Below, in pieces: positions 27,538 through 36,552 of a stretch of 64,000 nucleotides of DNA. Origin of the DNA: Neolewinella maritima (GTDB lineage: Bacteria; Bacteroidota; Bacteroidia; Chitinophagales; Saprospiraceae); the NCBI RefSeq assembly GCF_923081025.1, contig NZ_CAKLPZ010000002.1, positions 124,001-188,000 on the forward strand. The letters run 5' to 3'. The number at the start of each line of letters is the position of its first letter. Position 1 is the stretch's first letter. The translations under genes and the position numbers were made by a program. The notes under the pieces were generated by a model. The model was not told the DNA's origin and made no database searches. It worked only from the letters and a program-made list of their open reading frames with translations.

Positions 27538-30234
27538 CTACGCCAGGCCCTGTAGGTACTGGTTCAGACTATCGTTGCTTTCCAGTCCCAGTTTCTTCCG
27601 CAGACGGTAGCGCTTGTTCTCGATACCGCGGACTGAGATTCGCAGCAGCGGAGCGATCTCCTTGCTGGGTAGATCCATGCGTAGGTAGGCCGCTAGTTGC
27701 TGCTCTCCGGTGGTGAGCCTGGGGTGTGCCCTGCGCAGGCGGGCCAGGAATTCGGCGTGTACCTCCGTGAAGTGCGACTCGAAGATGGCCCAGTCATCTT
27801 CGTTGTTGAGGTTGCGGTCGATGGTGTGCAGGATCTTCTCCGGGCTTTTGGCCAGGCCGCCCTGGCGGCCAAACTGATCCAGGTCTTCCTTCAGCCCCAG
27901 CAGCATCTCGTTCTTTTTTGCCAGGGTCAGGGTAGTGTCGGCCAGTTCCTTAGACTTCTGGTGTATGTCGCGCTCCAGCTGCTCGTTGCGGGCACGCATC
28001 CGCTCCTGGGCCAGCTCTTTTTCCCGCTTGGCTTCCAGATCGGCCGCCTGCTGCCGCAGTCGGCGCTGGTGCAGTTGCAGTAGCAGGTAGGCACATCCCA
28101 GCAGGGCCATCAGGTATACCATGTAGGCCCATACCGACTGGTACCAGGGCGTCGGTATCGTGAGGGGTAGACCGGCCGCTATCCCGTACCAGTCGGCCTC
28201 CACCTCGAAGTGGTAGTCTCCCGGAGGCAGGTTGGTGAAGTCTCGGTGGCTCGTAGCGGTCCACTCCGACCACTCCGCATCGAAGCCCAGTAGCCGGCTC
28301 CGGTACTGCACCGCACGGTCCAGTAATGGCAGGGCAAAGTGAAAGCAGATGCCGTGGTCGTGGTCTTCGCGCCGCACTAGTAGGTCCGGCACCTGCGTCC
28401 CCGCCCGCTTTATCCCACCCAGGGCGAAACCCTCCTCCAGTCCGAAGAGGTAGGTACCGTCCGCCAGGGCGACGATCTGCGGATCGGGACGGTGTAGCTT
28501 GATGGGATAGGAGATCATCAGTTCGCTACCCCGGTAGGCGGTCAGGCGATCTCGATCGGCTACGAACCAGTCCGCGCTACCCGCAGCCCCCGGCAGGAAA
28601 TACCGACCGGTTTGGTGGGCTACCCCCCGGAAGGCGGCCAGGGGCATGAAGGTGCCGTCGATATAGTTGTAGCAGGTATCCTCCGTTTGCACCAGCAAGG
28701 TATCTCCAAAGTGGGTGGCCAGGGGACGGATGAGATCGGGGGTACGGATAGTATCTACCGCTACGACGCCAGACCAGTCTTCGGTGAGGGTGATCCGGTA
28801 GGCGCCCCGCGAAGGGTGCAGGGCGAGCAGATCACGCGGACCGGTCGGTATCAGCGTACGGACGGCCTCGCTCAGTCCCAGCATATTGCTCGTCGGCGGG
28901 GCCTGGTTACTCGCCAGATCGACCTGGTAGAGGCCCGTATAGGTAGCCTGCAGCAGGCGGTCGGGCTGACGGGGCACGGGGATGCTCTGCCAGGTTCCCG
29001 AGTGTCTGCTAAGCCAGTTGACGGACTCACCGTCGATCAGTGCGCTACCCCAGTTGTGCCCGCAGAGCAGGCCCCGGTCCGTAGGGATCAGCTCCCAGAC
29101 CTGCCTGGCCGCCTGCTGAATAAGCTGAAAGGTATCCACTCCCGGAAGCAGGACGAACAATCCCTGATTCGTACCCACATAAAAATTATCTCCGTAGGCG
29201 GTGGCCGCCGTCACTCCGCCCATCGGCTGATTGGACTGGCGGTAGTAGCGCAGGGGTTCGCTGCGCATCACTACGTCCAGTCCGCGCTCGAGGGCTACCC
29301 AGAGGTCGCCGCGCTGGTCCTCGAAGAGGTTCAGTACGGTGTTGTTGCTCAGCCCGTTGTCGTGACTGAGGTGCCGTAGCAACTCCCCGGCAGGACTGAA
29401 CAGGTAGAGCCCGTTGCGGATGGTTCCTACCGCTATGGTACCGTCCTGCAGCTCGATCACGCGATTTACCTGCTGGCGGTCTAGCGCGCGGCTAGCCTGG
29501 GTAGACCATTCACTCAGGCTTTGCGCCGCCCAGTCGTAGCGCAACAGCTTGTTGGCGGTAGCGATCAGGGTAGTGGCCCGGTCACCGGTGATGTCGATGA
29601 TCAGCTCACCGGGCGGTTTGGCTCCCGGCAGCAGGGTATACGCCAGGTCGGGGGCTACGGCGATAAGGCCGAGTTCGTTGACGGGTAGCAGCAGACTGTC
29701 GCCCAGGGGGTGTGCGTAGAGCGCAACGCCCAGGTCAAACCTGCGCAGGCTATCCCCGGCGTAGTAGAACAGCTCCGTGAAGCTCTGGAAAACGACCGTC
29801 CCATCGGCCAGCAATTCGATGTTCCAGATCTCCTCCACTTCGGCGTCCGTCTCTACGCGGTCGGAGAGGGAGACGTAATCCAGCAGCTGCCCCTCGCGGG
29901 TGGTGAAGTAGCCAAATTCCCCGTAGCCGCCCGTGTAAAGGCGGTCCGTGTGGTAGACCGCTGCACGCACGATGGGCCGGCCCGGTAGCTGATAGGTCGT
30001 CCAGTTCTGCCCGTCATACTGCAGTACCCCTCCGGAGTTGGCTACGTAGAGTAGTCCCTCGGGCGACTGAGCGACGTCCCAGTTCTGCGCCTCCGCCCCG
30101 TACTGCTGCGGACCGTAGTGCACTACACGCGGCAGAAGATGCTGGGTGGGCAAAGCAGGGGCCTGCTGGCCGAGGAGGGCTACAGCGGGAACAAGTAATA
30201 ACACGTATACCAGGAGAAACACGATGACCGACAC
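27538..30234 (-). CDS. Propeller/Y_Y_Y sensor with membrane helix and LuxR-type DNA-binding domain
   Basis: An 898-residue one-component regulator. It has a signal/anchor helix (VIVFLLVYVLLLVPAVALL), a periplasmic beta-propeller sensor (about 35-640), a Y_Y_Y domain (about 640-715, RSRLLGFDAEWSEW and FTNLPPGDYHFEVEAD), a membrane helix (near 725-745), a coiled coil (about 750-810) and a C-terminal LuxR-like helix-turn-helix (LRISVRGIENKRYRLRKKLG). It resembles hybrid two-component systems of polysaccharide loci but lacks a kinase or receiver. It probably senses a glycan fragment and activates the downstream genes. A close paralogue is encoded at 62664. Confidence 0.88.
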   Translation of the reverse strand: MSVIVFLLVYVLLLVPAVALLGQQAPALPTQHLLPRVVHYGPQQYGAEAQNWDVAQSPEGLLYVANSGGVLQYDGQNWTTYQLPGRPIVRAAVYHTDRLYTGGYGEFGYFTTREGQLLDYVSLSDRVETDAEVEEIWNIELLADGTVVFQSFTELFYYAGDSLRRFDLGVALYAHPLGDSLLLPVNELGLIAVAPDLAYTLLPGAKPPGELIIDITGDRATTLIATANKLLRYDWAAQSLSEWSTQASRALDRQQVNRVIELQDGTIAVGTIRNGLYLFSPAGELLRHLSHDNGLSNNTVLNLFEDQRGDLWVALERGLDVVMRSEPLRYYRQSNQPMGGVTAATAYGDNFYVGTNQGLFVLLPGVDTFQLIQQAARQVWELIPTDRGLLCGHNWGSALIDGESVNWLSRHSGTWQSIPVPRQPDRLLQATYTGLYQVDLASNQAPPTSNMLGLSEAVRTLIPTGPRDLLALHPSRGAYRITLTEDWSGVVAVDTIRTPDLIRPLATHFGDTLLVQTEDTCYNYIDGTFMPLAAFRGVAHQTGRYFLPGAAGSADWFVADRDRLTAYRGSELMISYPIKLHRPDPQIVALADGTYLFGLEEGFALGGIKRAGTQVPDLLVRREDHDHGICFHFALPLLDRAVQYRSRLLGFDAEWSEWTATSHRDFTNLPPGDYHFEVEADWYGIAAGLPLTIPTPWYQSVWAYMVYLMALLGCAYLLLQLHQRRLRQQAADLEAKREKELAQERMRARNEQLERDIHQKSKELADTTLTLAKKNEMLLGLKEDLDQFGRQGGLAKSPEKILHTIDRNLNNEDDWAIFESHFTEVHAEFLARLRRAHPRLTTGEQQLAAYLRMDLPSKEIAPLLRISVRGIENKRYRLRKKLGLESNDSLNQYLQGLA

Positions 30235-30276
30235 TATGAAGGGAGGGGGGTAAGATACGCCGCCCCGGCCGCCGCC

Positions 30277-31005
30277 TCAAAACGTCAGGTCGCGCAGCCG
30301 GTCCATATAGCCGCGGCTGACGCGCACGGTTTGCCCGTTGAGCATCACCAGATCGTAGCTCTTGCCGTAGCGGTGGGCCTCGCGGATCTTACTGATGTTG
30401 ACGATACTCGAGCGGTGCACCCGCAGGAAGGTGGCAGGGTCCAGCTTCTCCTCGATGGACGAGATGCCGTAGCTGCTGTGGTACACATCGTCCGCGGTGT
30501 GCAGCCGGCAGTAGTCGCCGTCCGCCGCGATCCAGATGATGCAGGCCGTAGTGAGGGGGACCAGTTTCCGGCCCTTACTGACCAGGATGCGCTCGGGGTA
30601 GGTACCGCTGCCCGCCAGCAGGCTCTCGGCCAGGGGGGCGGCCGTGTTCTCGTCCCGCTCGAAGTTCAGCTTGCGCATCGCCCGGCTAAACCGCTCGCGG
30701 GTGTAGGGCTTCAGCAGGTAGTCCACCGCGTGTACCTCGAAGGCTTCCATCGCGTACTGGTCGTAGGCCGTGGAGAAGATGACTCGCGGCAGCTCCGCCA
30801 GGTGGGTGAGCACTTCGAAGCCGGTCAGCCCCGGCATCTTCACGTCCAGGAAGACCAGATCGGGGTGGTAGGTATTGCAGAGCCGCACAGCGTCTACGCC
30901 GTTATTCGCTTCGTCCAGGATCACGAAGTCCGGATATTCCGCCAGGTACTCCCGCAGCAGTTGCCGCCCGGCAGCCTCGTCGTCGATGAGCAGCACCTTT
31001 TTCAT
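30277..31005 (-). CDS. LytTR-family response regulator
   Basis: This 242-residue protein has a receiver domain (about 1-120) with acidic pocket DDE, phospho-acceptor aspartate in LVFLDVKMPG, TAYDQYA and the conserved lysine in LLKPYTRERF. A LytTR DNA-binding domain follows (about 140-242, IIWIAADGDYCRLH and FLRVHRSSIVNISKI). Its start overlaps the end of the kinase gene by four bases, so the two are a coupled pair. LytTR proteins bind direct repeats of about nine bases; a matching pair of CGAACGGCCC sites lies in the divergent promoter region at 32141-32170. Confidence 0.95.
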   Translation of the reverse strand: MKKVLLIDDEAAGRQLLREYLAEYPDFVILDEANNGVDAVRLCNTYHPDLVFLDVKMPGLTGFEVLTHLAELPRVIFSTAYDQYAMEAFEVHAVDYLLKPYTRERFSRAMRKLNFERDENTAAPLAESLLAGSGTYPERILVSKGRKLVPLTTACIIWIAADGDYCRLHTADDVYHSSYGISSIEEKLDPATFLRVHRSSIVNISKIREAHRYGKSYDLVMLNGQTVRVSRGYMDRLRDLTF

Positions 31006-32060
31006 ATCGCAAACTGGATCACGAGACCGCGGGGGGTATTGTCCAGTATTTCAAGCACCGAGCCGTACATCTTCTCCAGTCGCATTTTGGTATTGGTCAG
31101 ACCTACCCCACGGCCGATCAGGCCGTGCTTATCCACCGCCCCCACCCCGGTATCGGCGATGCGAAAGTGCAGCCGCTCACCCCGGGCAAACACGTCGATC
31201 GTGATGCGGCCGCCCTCCAGCAGCGACGCCAGGCCGTGCTTGATGCTGTTTTCTACCAGGGGCTGCAGGAGCATGGGGGGTATTTTGCGGTCCAGCAGCT
31301 CCGGTGCTACGTTGATGTCTACCAGCAGGCGGTCGCCGAAGCGCGCGTGCTCCAGGTCCAGGTAGGTAGTTACGAACTGCAGCTCATCGGCCAGCGGCAC
31401 CAGGTCCGCCTTCGTGGCCCGCAGCTGGTAGCGGAACAGGTCGGAGAGCCGCGACACCATTTCCCGCGTCGTCTCGCTGCCCGGCGGCAGACTGGCATTG
31501 ATCGTATTGAATACATTGTACAGGAAGTGCGGATTGAGCTGCGCCTTGATCGCCGCCAGCTCGCTCTTCAGGGCGGCTTGCCGCAGCTCTCCCTCCACCT
31601 TCAATTTGCGCTGATTTTCCCGCATATTCACGTAGGCGAAGTAGCAGCCGAACTGAAACAGCAGCACGAGCCCCGGTATGTAGAGGTCCCACACGCCGTT
31701 CGTACCGTCCAGGTGCCAGCGGCCGATGGAGTCGAGGTAGCGGTAGCGAAATTCCCGCACCAGGTAGATCACCGCGGGCAGCAGTACGATCACCGCCGCG
31801 ATCTGTAGCCACTGCGACCGCCGCCGCAACGCACGGATCGCCACCCACCAGATCAGCAGCGAGGCCACGAAATACTGACTATACTGAAAGCCGGCATTCC
31901 ACCAGTAATCCCGCGGTGAGCGTATCTCCGCCCAGGTATCGTCACTATAGGGGCTACTCAGGTATTCCAGCACCACGTGGTACAGCAGGGAGAATACGAA
32001 GTAAAAGGCCAGCAGTCCCAGCAGTTCCTTACGGGTGAAGTATGTTTTAGTAGTATACAT
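31002..32060 (-). CDS. LytS/YpdA-type sensor histidine kinase
   Basis: A 352-residue membrane kinase of the His_kinase (PF06580) type. Four hydrophobic segments fill the first 160 residues (for example LGLLAFYFVFSLLYHVVL and IAAVIVLLPAVIYLV). The phospho-acceptor histidine lies in AIKAQLNPHFLYNVFNTINA, and the ATPase domain has the N-box PLVENSIKHGL and the G motifs RIADTGVG and GRGVGLTNTKMRLEKMYG. The partner is the LytTR regulator encoded immediately downstream. The signal is unknown; in Bacteroidota such pairs often sit next to TonB-receptor genes, as here. Confidence 0.93.
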   Translation of the reverse strand: MYTTKTYFTRKELLGLLAFYFVFSLLYHVVLEYLSSPYSDDTWAEIRSPRDYWWNAGFQYSQYFVASLLIWWVAIRALRRRSQWLQIAAVIVLLPAVIYLVREFRYRYLDSIGRWHLDGTNGVWDLYIPGLVLLFQFGCYFAYVNMRENQRKLKVEGELRQAALKSELAAIKAQLNPHFLYNVFNTINASLPPGSETTREMVSRLSDLFRYQLRATKADLVPLADELQFVTTYLDLEHARFGDRLLVDINVAPELLDRKIPPMLLQPLVENSIKHGLASLLEGGRITIDVFARGERLHFRIADTGVGAVDKHGLIGRGVGLTNTKMRLEKMYGSVLEILDNTPRGLVIQFAI

Positions 32061-32140
32061 AGGAGGGCGCGTGCGCAGGGGCGGAGCTTGGCAAGTCCCA
32101 AAGCTACTAAAGTCAGCCGGGCCCCGGCCAGTGAATCAGA

Positions 32141-32177
32141 CGAACGGCCCCATAGCCCGCCGAACGGCCCGCCGTTC
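32141..32177. promoter_or_regulatory. Candidate LytTR operator: direct repeat CGAACGGCCC plus dyad
   Basis: CGAACGGCCC occurs at 32141-32150 and again at 32161-32170, 20 bases apart. The second copy is also the left arm of a perfect dyad, GAACGGC CC GCCGTTC (32162-32177). This lies between the divergent kinase/LytTR genes and the outer-membrane receptor gene, and spaced direct repeats are the known site type for LytTR domains. A -7-like TACTTTG lies at 32238-32244 before the receptor gene. Confidence 0.5.
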
Positions 32178-32272
32178 ACTCAGCGGATCATAGGACCACC
32201 CGACGGGAATCGCTGGATCTGCCTGCTGCAGGGGCATACTTTGGGTATATACCATTTAATCCCCCTCCCCGT

Positions 32273-34675
32273 ATGCGTCATATATTCTACCCCTTATTCA
32301 TTGTATTCATTAGTATAAGCACCCTATCGGCGCAAACTGCCGCACTCTCCGGCACGGTAGCTACGGCGGAGGACGGTCCCCTCGCCTTTGCCAATGTCAT
32401 CCTTTACGCCGATTCCGTCATCACTAAAGTGGCCGTGACGGACGACGGGGGCGCGTTCACCTTCCCTACCATCGCGACCGGCACGTACGAGCTGGCCGTT
32501 TCCGCGCTGGGCTATACGACCTACCGTCAGCCGGTACAGCTTAAGGATCGCGACCTATCCCTGGGCACCCTCGTCCTGCAGGCTGATGCGGCCGTACTGG
32601 CCGAAGCCACCGTGGTGGCCCAGAAGCCCATCGTACAGGTCCTGCCGGACAAGACCGTCTTCAACGTCGACAAGACCATCGCCGCGGCGGGCAACTCCGC
32701 CTGGGAGCTCCTGCGCAAGGCACCGGGCGTGATCGTCGACAATGCCGGCGGCATCATCCTGGAGGGCAAGTCTGGCGTACAGTTCTACTTCAACGGCAAG
32801 GAATCCCCCCTGCGCGGTGCGGACCTGCAGGCCTACCTCGAGAGCCTGCAGGCCTCCGACATCGCCAGCATCGAGCTCATCACCCAACCCTCCTCCAAGT
32901 ACGATGCTGCCGGCACCGCCGGTATCATCAACATCGTGCTTAAAAAAGACGAACGCCTCGGCACCAACGGCACCCTCAATGGCGGCGTCACCCAGGGCGA
33001 CTTCCGCCGCTACACCTCCGGACTCACCCTCAACCACCGTACCGCCAAAAGCAACGTGTATGGTTCCTACGGGGGCCGCTACGGCGAGAACAGTGGCTTC
33101 TTATTCCTGCGCCGCGAGCAGGGGGGCACGGAGTTCGACGCCCGCACCCTGTCGTACAGCGACCGCAACAGCCATAACGTGCGCCTCAACTATGACCTGT
33201 ACGCTACGGAGCGGTCCACCTTCGGCGCAGCGGTAAGCGTGAACCGCTACGACAGCGACTTCAGCAGCGACTCCCGCACCCCCATCCGCCCCCTCGGCGA
33301 TGAAGTACCGACGAGCGTGCTGGTGGCCAACAACGAAGGCGACTCCGAGTCCACCAACCTGACCGCCAACCTGAATTACGTCTACGAAGACAGCAGCGGC
33401 ACCCGTCTCACCGTAGATCTGGACGCGGGCAGCTACCGCTCCGACGGCTACACCTTCCAGCCCAATGTGTACTACAACGGCCGCGAGACCACGGTGCTCC
33501 GGCAGAATATCACGGCCCAGCAGACCCCGGTGCAGGTAGACCTGACGGCAGCCAAGTTCAGCTACGAGCGCCCCCTGGGAACGGGCACCCTGGACGTCGG
33601 GGCCAAGTTCTCCCTGGTCCGCACCGACAACAACTTCGGCTTCTTCCGCTTCCTGCAGCAGGAGATGGTCCGCGACGATAGCCGCAGCAACCGCTTCGTC
33701 TACCGTGAAAACATCAACGCCGGCTACCTGAACTATGCCACCGCCATCGGTAAGGTGAAGCTACAGGCTGGCCTACGGGTAGAGCACACGGCTTCGGACG
33801 GTCAGCTCATCAGCAGTCAGCGCAGCACCAGCGACCGCGTACAACGCAACTATACCGACTTCTTCCCCAGTGGCGGCCTGACCTACGCCCCCGACCGCAA
33901 CCACCAGCTGGCCCTCAACTACGGCCGGCGCATCACGCGGCCCAACTACAGCTCCCTGAACCCCTTCGAGTCCAAGATCGACGAGCTATCCTTTCGCCGG
34001 GGCAATCCCTTCCTGCAACCCCAGTACGCCAATACGCTGAAACTCACTCACACCTATAAGTACAAGCTGAATACCTCCCTCAGCTATACCCGCATCACCG
34101 ATTTCTTCGCTCAGATCACCGAGGCCGAGGGCCCGGACCGCAACTTCATCTCCACGCGCAACATCGCCAACCAGCACGTGCTCAACCTGGGCGTATCCTA
34201 TCCCTTTAGCCTGACCGACTGGTCCAACAGCTACCTCAGCGTGAACGCCTACACCAGCCGCTACGAGGCCACCCAGCCCGGCTTCGTCGCCCTGGACCAG
34301 CAGACGCTCAGCCTGTACGCTCAGACGACCTTTCGGCTACCGGCCGCGGTGTCCCTGGAGGTCAGTGGGTGGTACAGCTCCCCCTCCGTCTGGGGCGGCA
34401 CCTACCAGACCCGCAGCCTGGGCTCCCTCAATCTGGCCCTGCAGCGCAAGTTCTGGTCCGATAAGCTGAACGTCCGCCTAGCCGCCAACGACATCCTGTT
34501 CACCAGCCCCTGGGAGGGCACCACCCGCTTCGGCGAGCTCTCCATCGCCGGCAGTGGCGGCTGGGACTCCCGCTACGTCACCCTCAGCGTGAGCTATTCG
34601 TTCGGCAGCGATACGGTCGAAAAGGCGCGGCGGCGCACGTCGGGGGTGGAGGAGGAAGAGGGGCGGATAGAGTGA
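32273..34675 (+). CDS. TonB-dependent receptor-like outer-membrane beta-barrel protein
   Basis: An 800-residue outer-membrane protein. A signal peptide (FIVFISISTLSAQ) is followed by a carboxypeptidase-regulatory-like domain (about 22-105, LSGTVATAEDGPLAFANVILYAD), a plug-like region (about 115-225, KTVFNVDKTIAAAGNSAWELLRKAPG and KYDAAGTAGIINIVLKK) and a beta-barrel of the 'outer membrane beta-barrel family' kind to the C-terminus. It is shorter than SusC proteins and lacks a SusD partner nearby. It is transcribed divergently from the LytS/LytTR pair, which is the likely regulator. Its cargo is unknown. Confidence 0.87.
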   Translation: MRHIFYPLFIVFISISTLSAQTAALSGTVATAEDGPLAFANVILYADSVITKVAVTDDGGAFTFPTIATGTYELAVSALGYTTYRQPVQLKDRDLSLGTLVLQADAAVLAEATVVAQKPIVQVLPDKTVFNVDKTIAAAGNSAWELLRKAPGVIVDNAGGIILEGKSGVQFYFNGKESPLRGADLQAYLESLQASDIASIELITQPSSKYDAAGTAGIINIVLKKDERLGTNGTLNGGVTQGDFRRYTSGLTLNHRTAKSNVYGSYGGRYGENSGFLFLRREQGGTEFDARTLSYSDRNSHNVRLNYDLYATERSTFGAAVSVNRYDSDFSSDSRTPIRPLGDEVPTSVLVANNEGDSESTNLTANLNYVYEDSSGTRLTVDLDAGSYRSDGYTFQPNVYYNGRETTVLRQNITAQQTPVQVDLTAAKFSYERPLGTGTLDVGAKFSLVRTDNNFGFFRFLQQEMVRDDSRSNRFVYRENINAGYLNYATAIGKVKLQAGLRVEHTASDGQLISSQRSTSDRVQRNYTDFFPSGGLTYAPDRNHQLALNYGRRITRPNYSSLNPFESKIDELSFRRGNPFLQPQYANTLKLTHTYKYKLNTSLSYTRITDFFAQITEAEGPDRNFISTRNIANQHVLNLGVSYPFSLTDWSNSYLSVNAYTSRYEATQPGFVALDQQTLSLYAQTTFRLPAAVSLEVSGWYSSPSVWGGTYQTRSLGSLNLALQRKFWSDKLNVRLAANDILFTSPWEGTTRFGELSIAGSGGWDSRYVTLSVSYSFGSDTVEKARRRTSGVEEEEGRIE

Positions 34676-34693
34676 GGGGGGCACAGCGCACGC

Positions 34694-35527
34694 TCACCGG
34701 TAGTGTAGGTACGTCACCGTTACGTCGAGCCAGGTCCACGGTGTGCCTGTCTCCCCGAGCCACGTGACGTGTGCCCTTAGCGGTACCCGGATACCACTCA
34801 GCCACCCCGTTTTCGCGATAGTCACTTCCCAGCCGGTCCGCTGGGTCTCCGGCGCTACGGACCGGTAGCGCCGGGCGCTCACCTTGGCTACGTCCCCCGC
34901 CTGGGTAAAGTGAAAATCAACACTGGCCCGCAGTTCGTGCAGACTGATCGTAGCGCGGGCGCGTAGGCTGTCCAGAGCCTCCCACTGCAGGTAAGGTTCC
35001 AGGGCGATGTGGGGATACCACACGGCTTCGGCCAGGTAACGCTGCAGGGCCGCTTCGTTGGCCTTCGGTCCCGGATCCACCCGGGCTACGGGGAGAATGT
35101 CCCAGAGCCGCATCTGGGTAGTGGCCCGTTGCTGGACGAACGAGTCATAGCCGTGCACGTACACCAGCGGTAGCATACGTACCCGCACCGTCCAGTGGAA
35201 GGCCGGGGGGTGCAGGGTCACGAGCTGGTCCGCCCGGGCGGGATACCACCGCTGCTGACCGGGGGAGAGCTTCATGGATAGCGACTGCCGCAGGTGCACC
35301 TGATCGGGTCTGTACCCCTGCAGGGCTCCACTGCGGTGTAGCCACTTCACCACGATGGGCGGAAGATCGTCGGTTGCACGTGGGGATTCGATCGGCCTTG
35401 CGTCCGCTTCGTCCTTCAGCATGGTAGCCTGCTCGCGGTGGCTCTGTGCCCGGAAGTCCGCCCGCAGGTACCGGTAGGCTCCGTAGCCTAGTGCCGCTAT
35501 GCCGCACAGGAGGAGATACTTACTCAT
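34694..35527 (-). CDS. DUF6544-like membrane-anchored protein
   Basis: A 277-residue protein with an N-terminal anchor (LLLCGIAALGYGAYRYL) and a soluble domain that looks like the DUF6544 family (DLPPIVVKWLHRSGALQGYRPDQVHLRQ, WTVRVRMLPLVYVHGYDSFV, EAVWYPHIAL). No catalytic function is known for the family. It starts 28 bases after the stop of the upstream Usp gene and has no separate promoter that I can see, so it is probably cotranscribed from the dual-box promoter at 36488-36552. It would then be the last gene of the stress region on the left side. Confidence 0.7.
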   Translation of the reverse strand: MSKYLLLCGIAALGYGAYRYLRADFRAQSHREQATMLKDEADARPIESPRATDDLPPIVVKWLHRSGALQGYRPDQVHLRQSLSMKLSPGQQRWYPARADQLVTLHPPAFHWTVRVRMLPLVYVHGYDSFVQQRATTQMRLWDILPVARVDPGPKANEAALQRYLAEAVWYPHIALEPYLQWEALDSLRARATISLHELRASVDFHFTQAGDVAKVSARRYRSVAPETQRTGWEVTIAKTGWLSGIRVPLRAHVTWLGETGTPWTWLDVTVTYLHYR

Positions 35528-35555
35528 GGTCGTGTGGTATACTTTATCTGACTAC

Positions 35556-36464
35556 CTAATACGCCTGACTCCGGCCCTCCTGCCCGTGCGCCACGGCCTG
35601 CGGCGCCGGGCTCCGGTGCAGCACCAGTACCGGGAACCTACTACGCACCACCAGGTCCTGTGTAAGGGTGCGTTGGAGCAGGGCGGTCCACCGTGTCCGG
35701 GTCTGGTTGACGATCACGATCAGGTCGGCGTCGACCTCTTCGGCGTACGCGATGAGACCGTTAGAAATGTCACTATCCGTCACGGTCACCACGTTGAATG
35801 GATACTTCACCCCGACCTCCCGCTCCATCAGTGCTTCCATCAGGTCCCAGGGCACGAAGCGCACGGGCTGCTCCGCACCGGGTGTATGTACGTGGACGAA
35901 GTGCACCTTGGCCCCGTAGTACTCCGCCAGCCCCTGCAATTGCCAGAGGGGATAGGGATCGGCCGTATCCTGGTTGTTGGCGACCACCATGCGGCGGAAG
36001 GGGGCGTAGCGGCAGTGGGATGGCACGATGTATACCGGCCGGTCACAGGCCTCGCTGACCGTAGTGGCCGTGCTCCCCAGCCACTTGCCCAGCAGGGCCG
36101 TCGAGCTGCGGGGGGCCATCACGACCACGCTGATATCCTCCTCCCTGGCCCGCTCGAGAATGGCCGCCGAGGCGCTCATCCGCACCGCTACCTCGTACAT
36201 AAGGTCCACCTCCTCCGGGAGATCGACGGGCGGGTAGCTCGGTGCCTTAGCCGTCGCGTAGGCAAACCGGCGCAGCCGGGCGAGGTGGTTGCCGTAGATC
36301 GTGCCGTCACCACTCACGTGCAGACTCGTGCGGGGGTCGAGGGCACCACTGTAGTAATGGGTCAGCACTACGTCCAGCTCCAGCTCCTGCGCCAGCTGCA
36401 GCCCGAAGCGGTAGGCATTGTGGCAGGCCAGGCTATAGTCTACCGGGATGAGGATTCGTGACAT
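35556..36464 (-). CDS. Universal stress protein, tandem two-domain type
   Basis: A 302-residue Usp with two UspA folds. Domain one starts MSRILIPVDYSLACHNAYRFG and ends with GSTATTVSEACDRPVYIVP, which keeps the glycine-serine part of the nucleotide-binding loop. Domain two starts FRRMVVANNQDTADPYPLW and ends SRFPVLVLH. I use the ATG at 36464, since similarity to other Usps begins there. It is closely related over its whole length to the Usp at 50597-51505, and their promoters are also alike, so one is a duplicate of the other. It is the first gene after a dual FNR-like box promoter and is followed by the DUF6544-like gene. Confidence 0.92.
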   Translation of the reverse strand: MSRILIPVDYSLACHNAYRFGLQLAQELELDVVLTHYYSGALDPRTSLHVSGDGTIYGNHLARLRRFAYATAKAPSYPPVDLPEEVDLMYEVAVRMSASAAILERAREEDISVVVMAPRSSTALLGKWLGSTATTVSEACDRPVYIVPSHCRYAPFRRMVVANNQDTADPYPLWQLQGLAEYYGAKVHFVHVHTPGAEQPVRFVPWDLMEALMEREVGVKYPFNVVTVTDSDISNGLIAYAEEVDADLIVIVNQTRTRWTALLQRTLTQDLVVRSRFPVLVLHRSPAPQAVAHGQEGRSQAY

Positions 36465-36487
36465 AGTACTGCTACTTGGTGATAGCA

Positions 36488-36552
36488 CAAAAGTGGTGGC
36501 AGGGGGCGGGGCCGCGGGTGCAGTGGGTCACCGCTGCGCATGATCTGCGTCA
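36488..36552 (-). promoter_or_regulatory. Dual FNR-like box promoter of the 35556-36464 usp gene
   Basis: Distal box TGATctgcGTCA (36541-36552) and proximal box TGCAgtggGTCA (36519-36530) have centres 22 bp apart. The minus-strand -7 element CACTTTTG occupies 36495-36488; its last base is 36.5 bp from the centre of the proximal box. The distal box overlaps the stop codon of the upstream metal ATPase gene. Confidence 0.75.
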
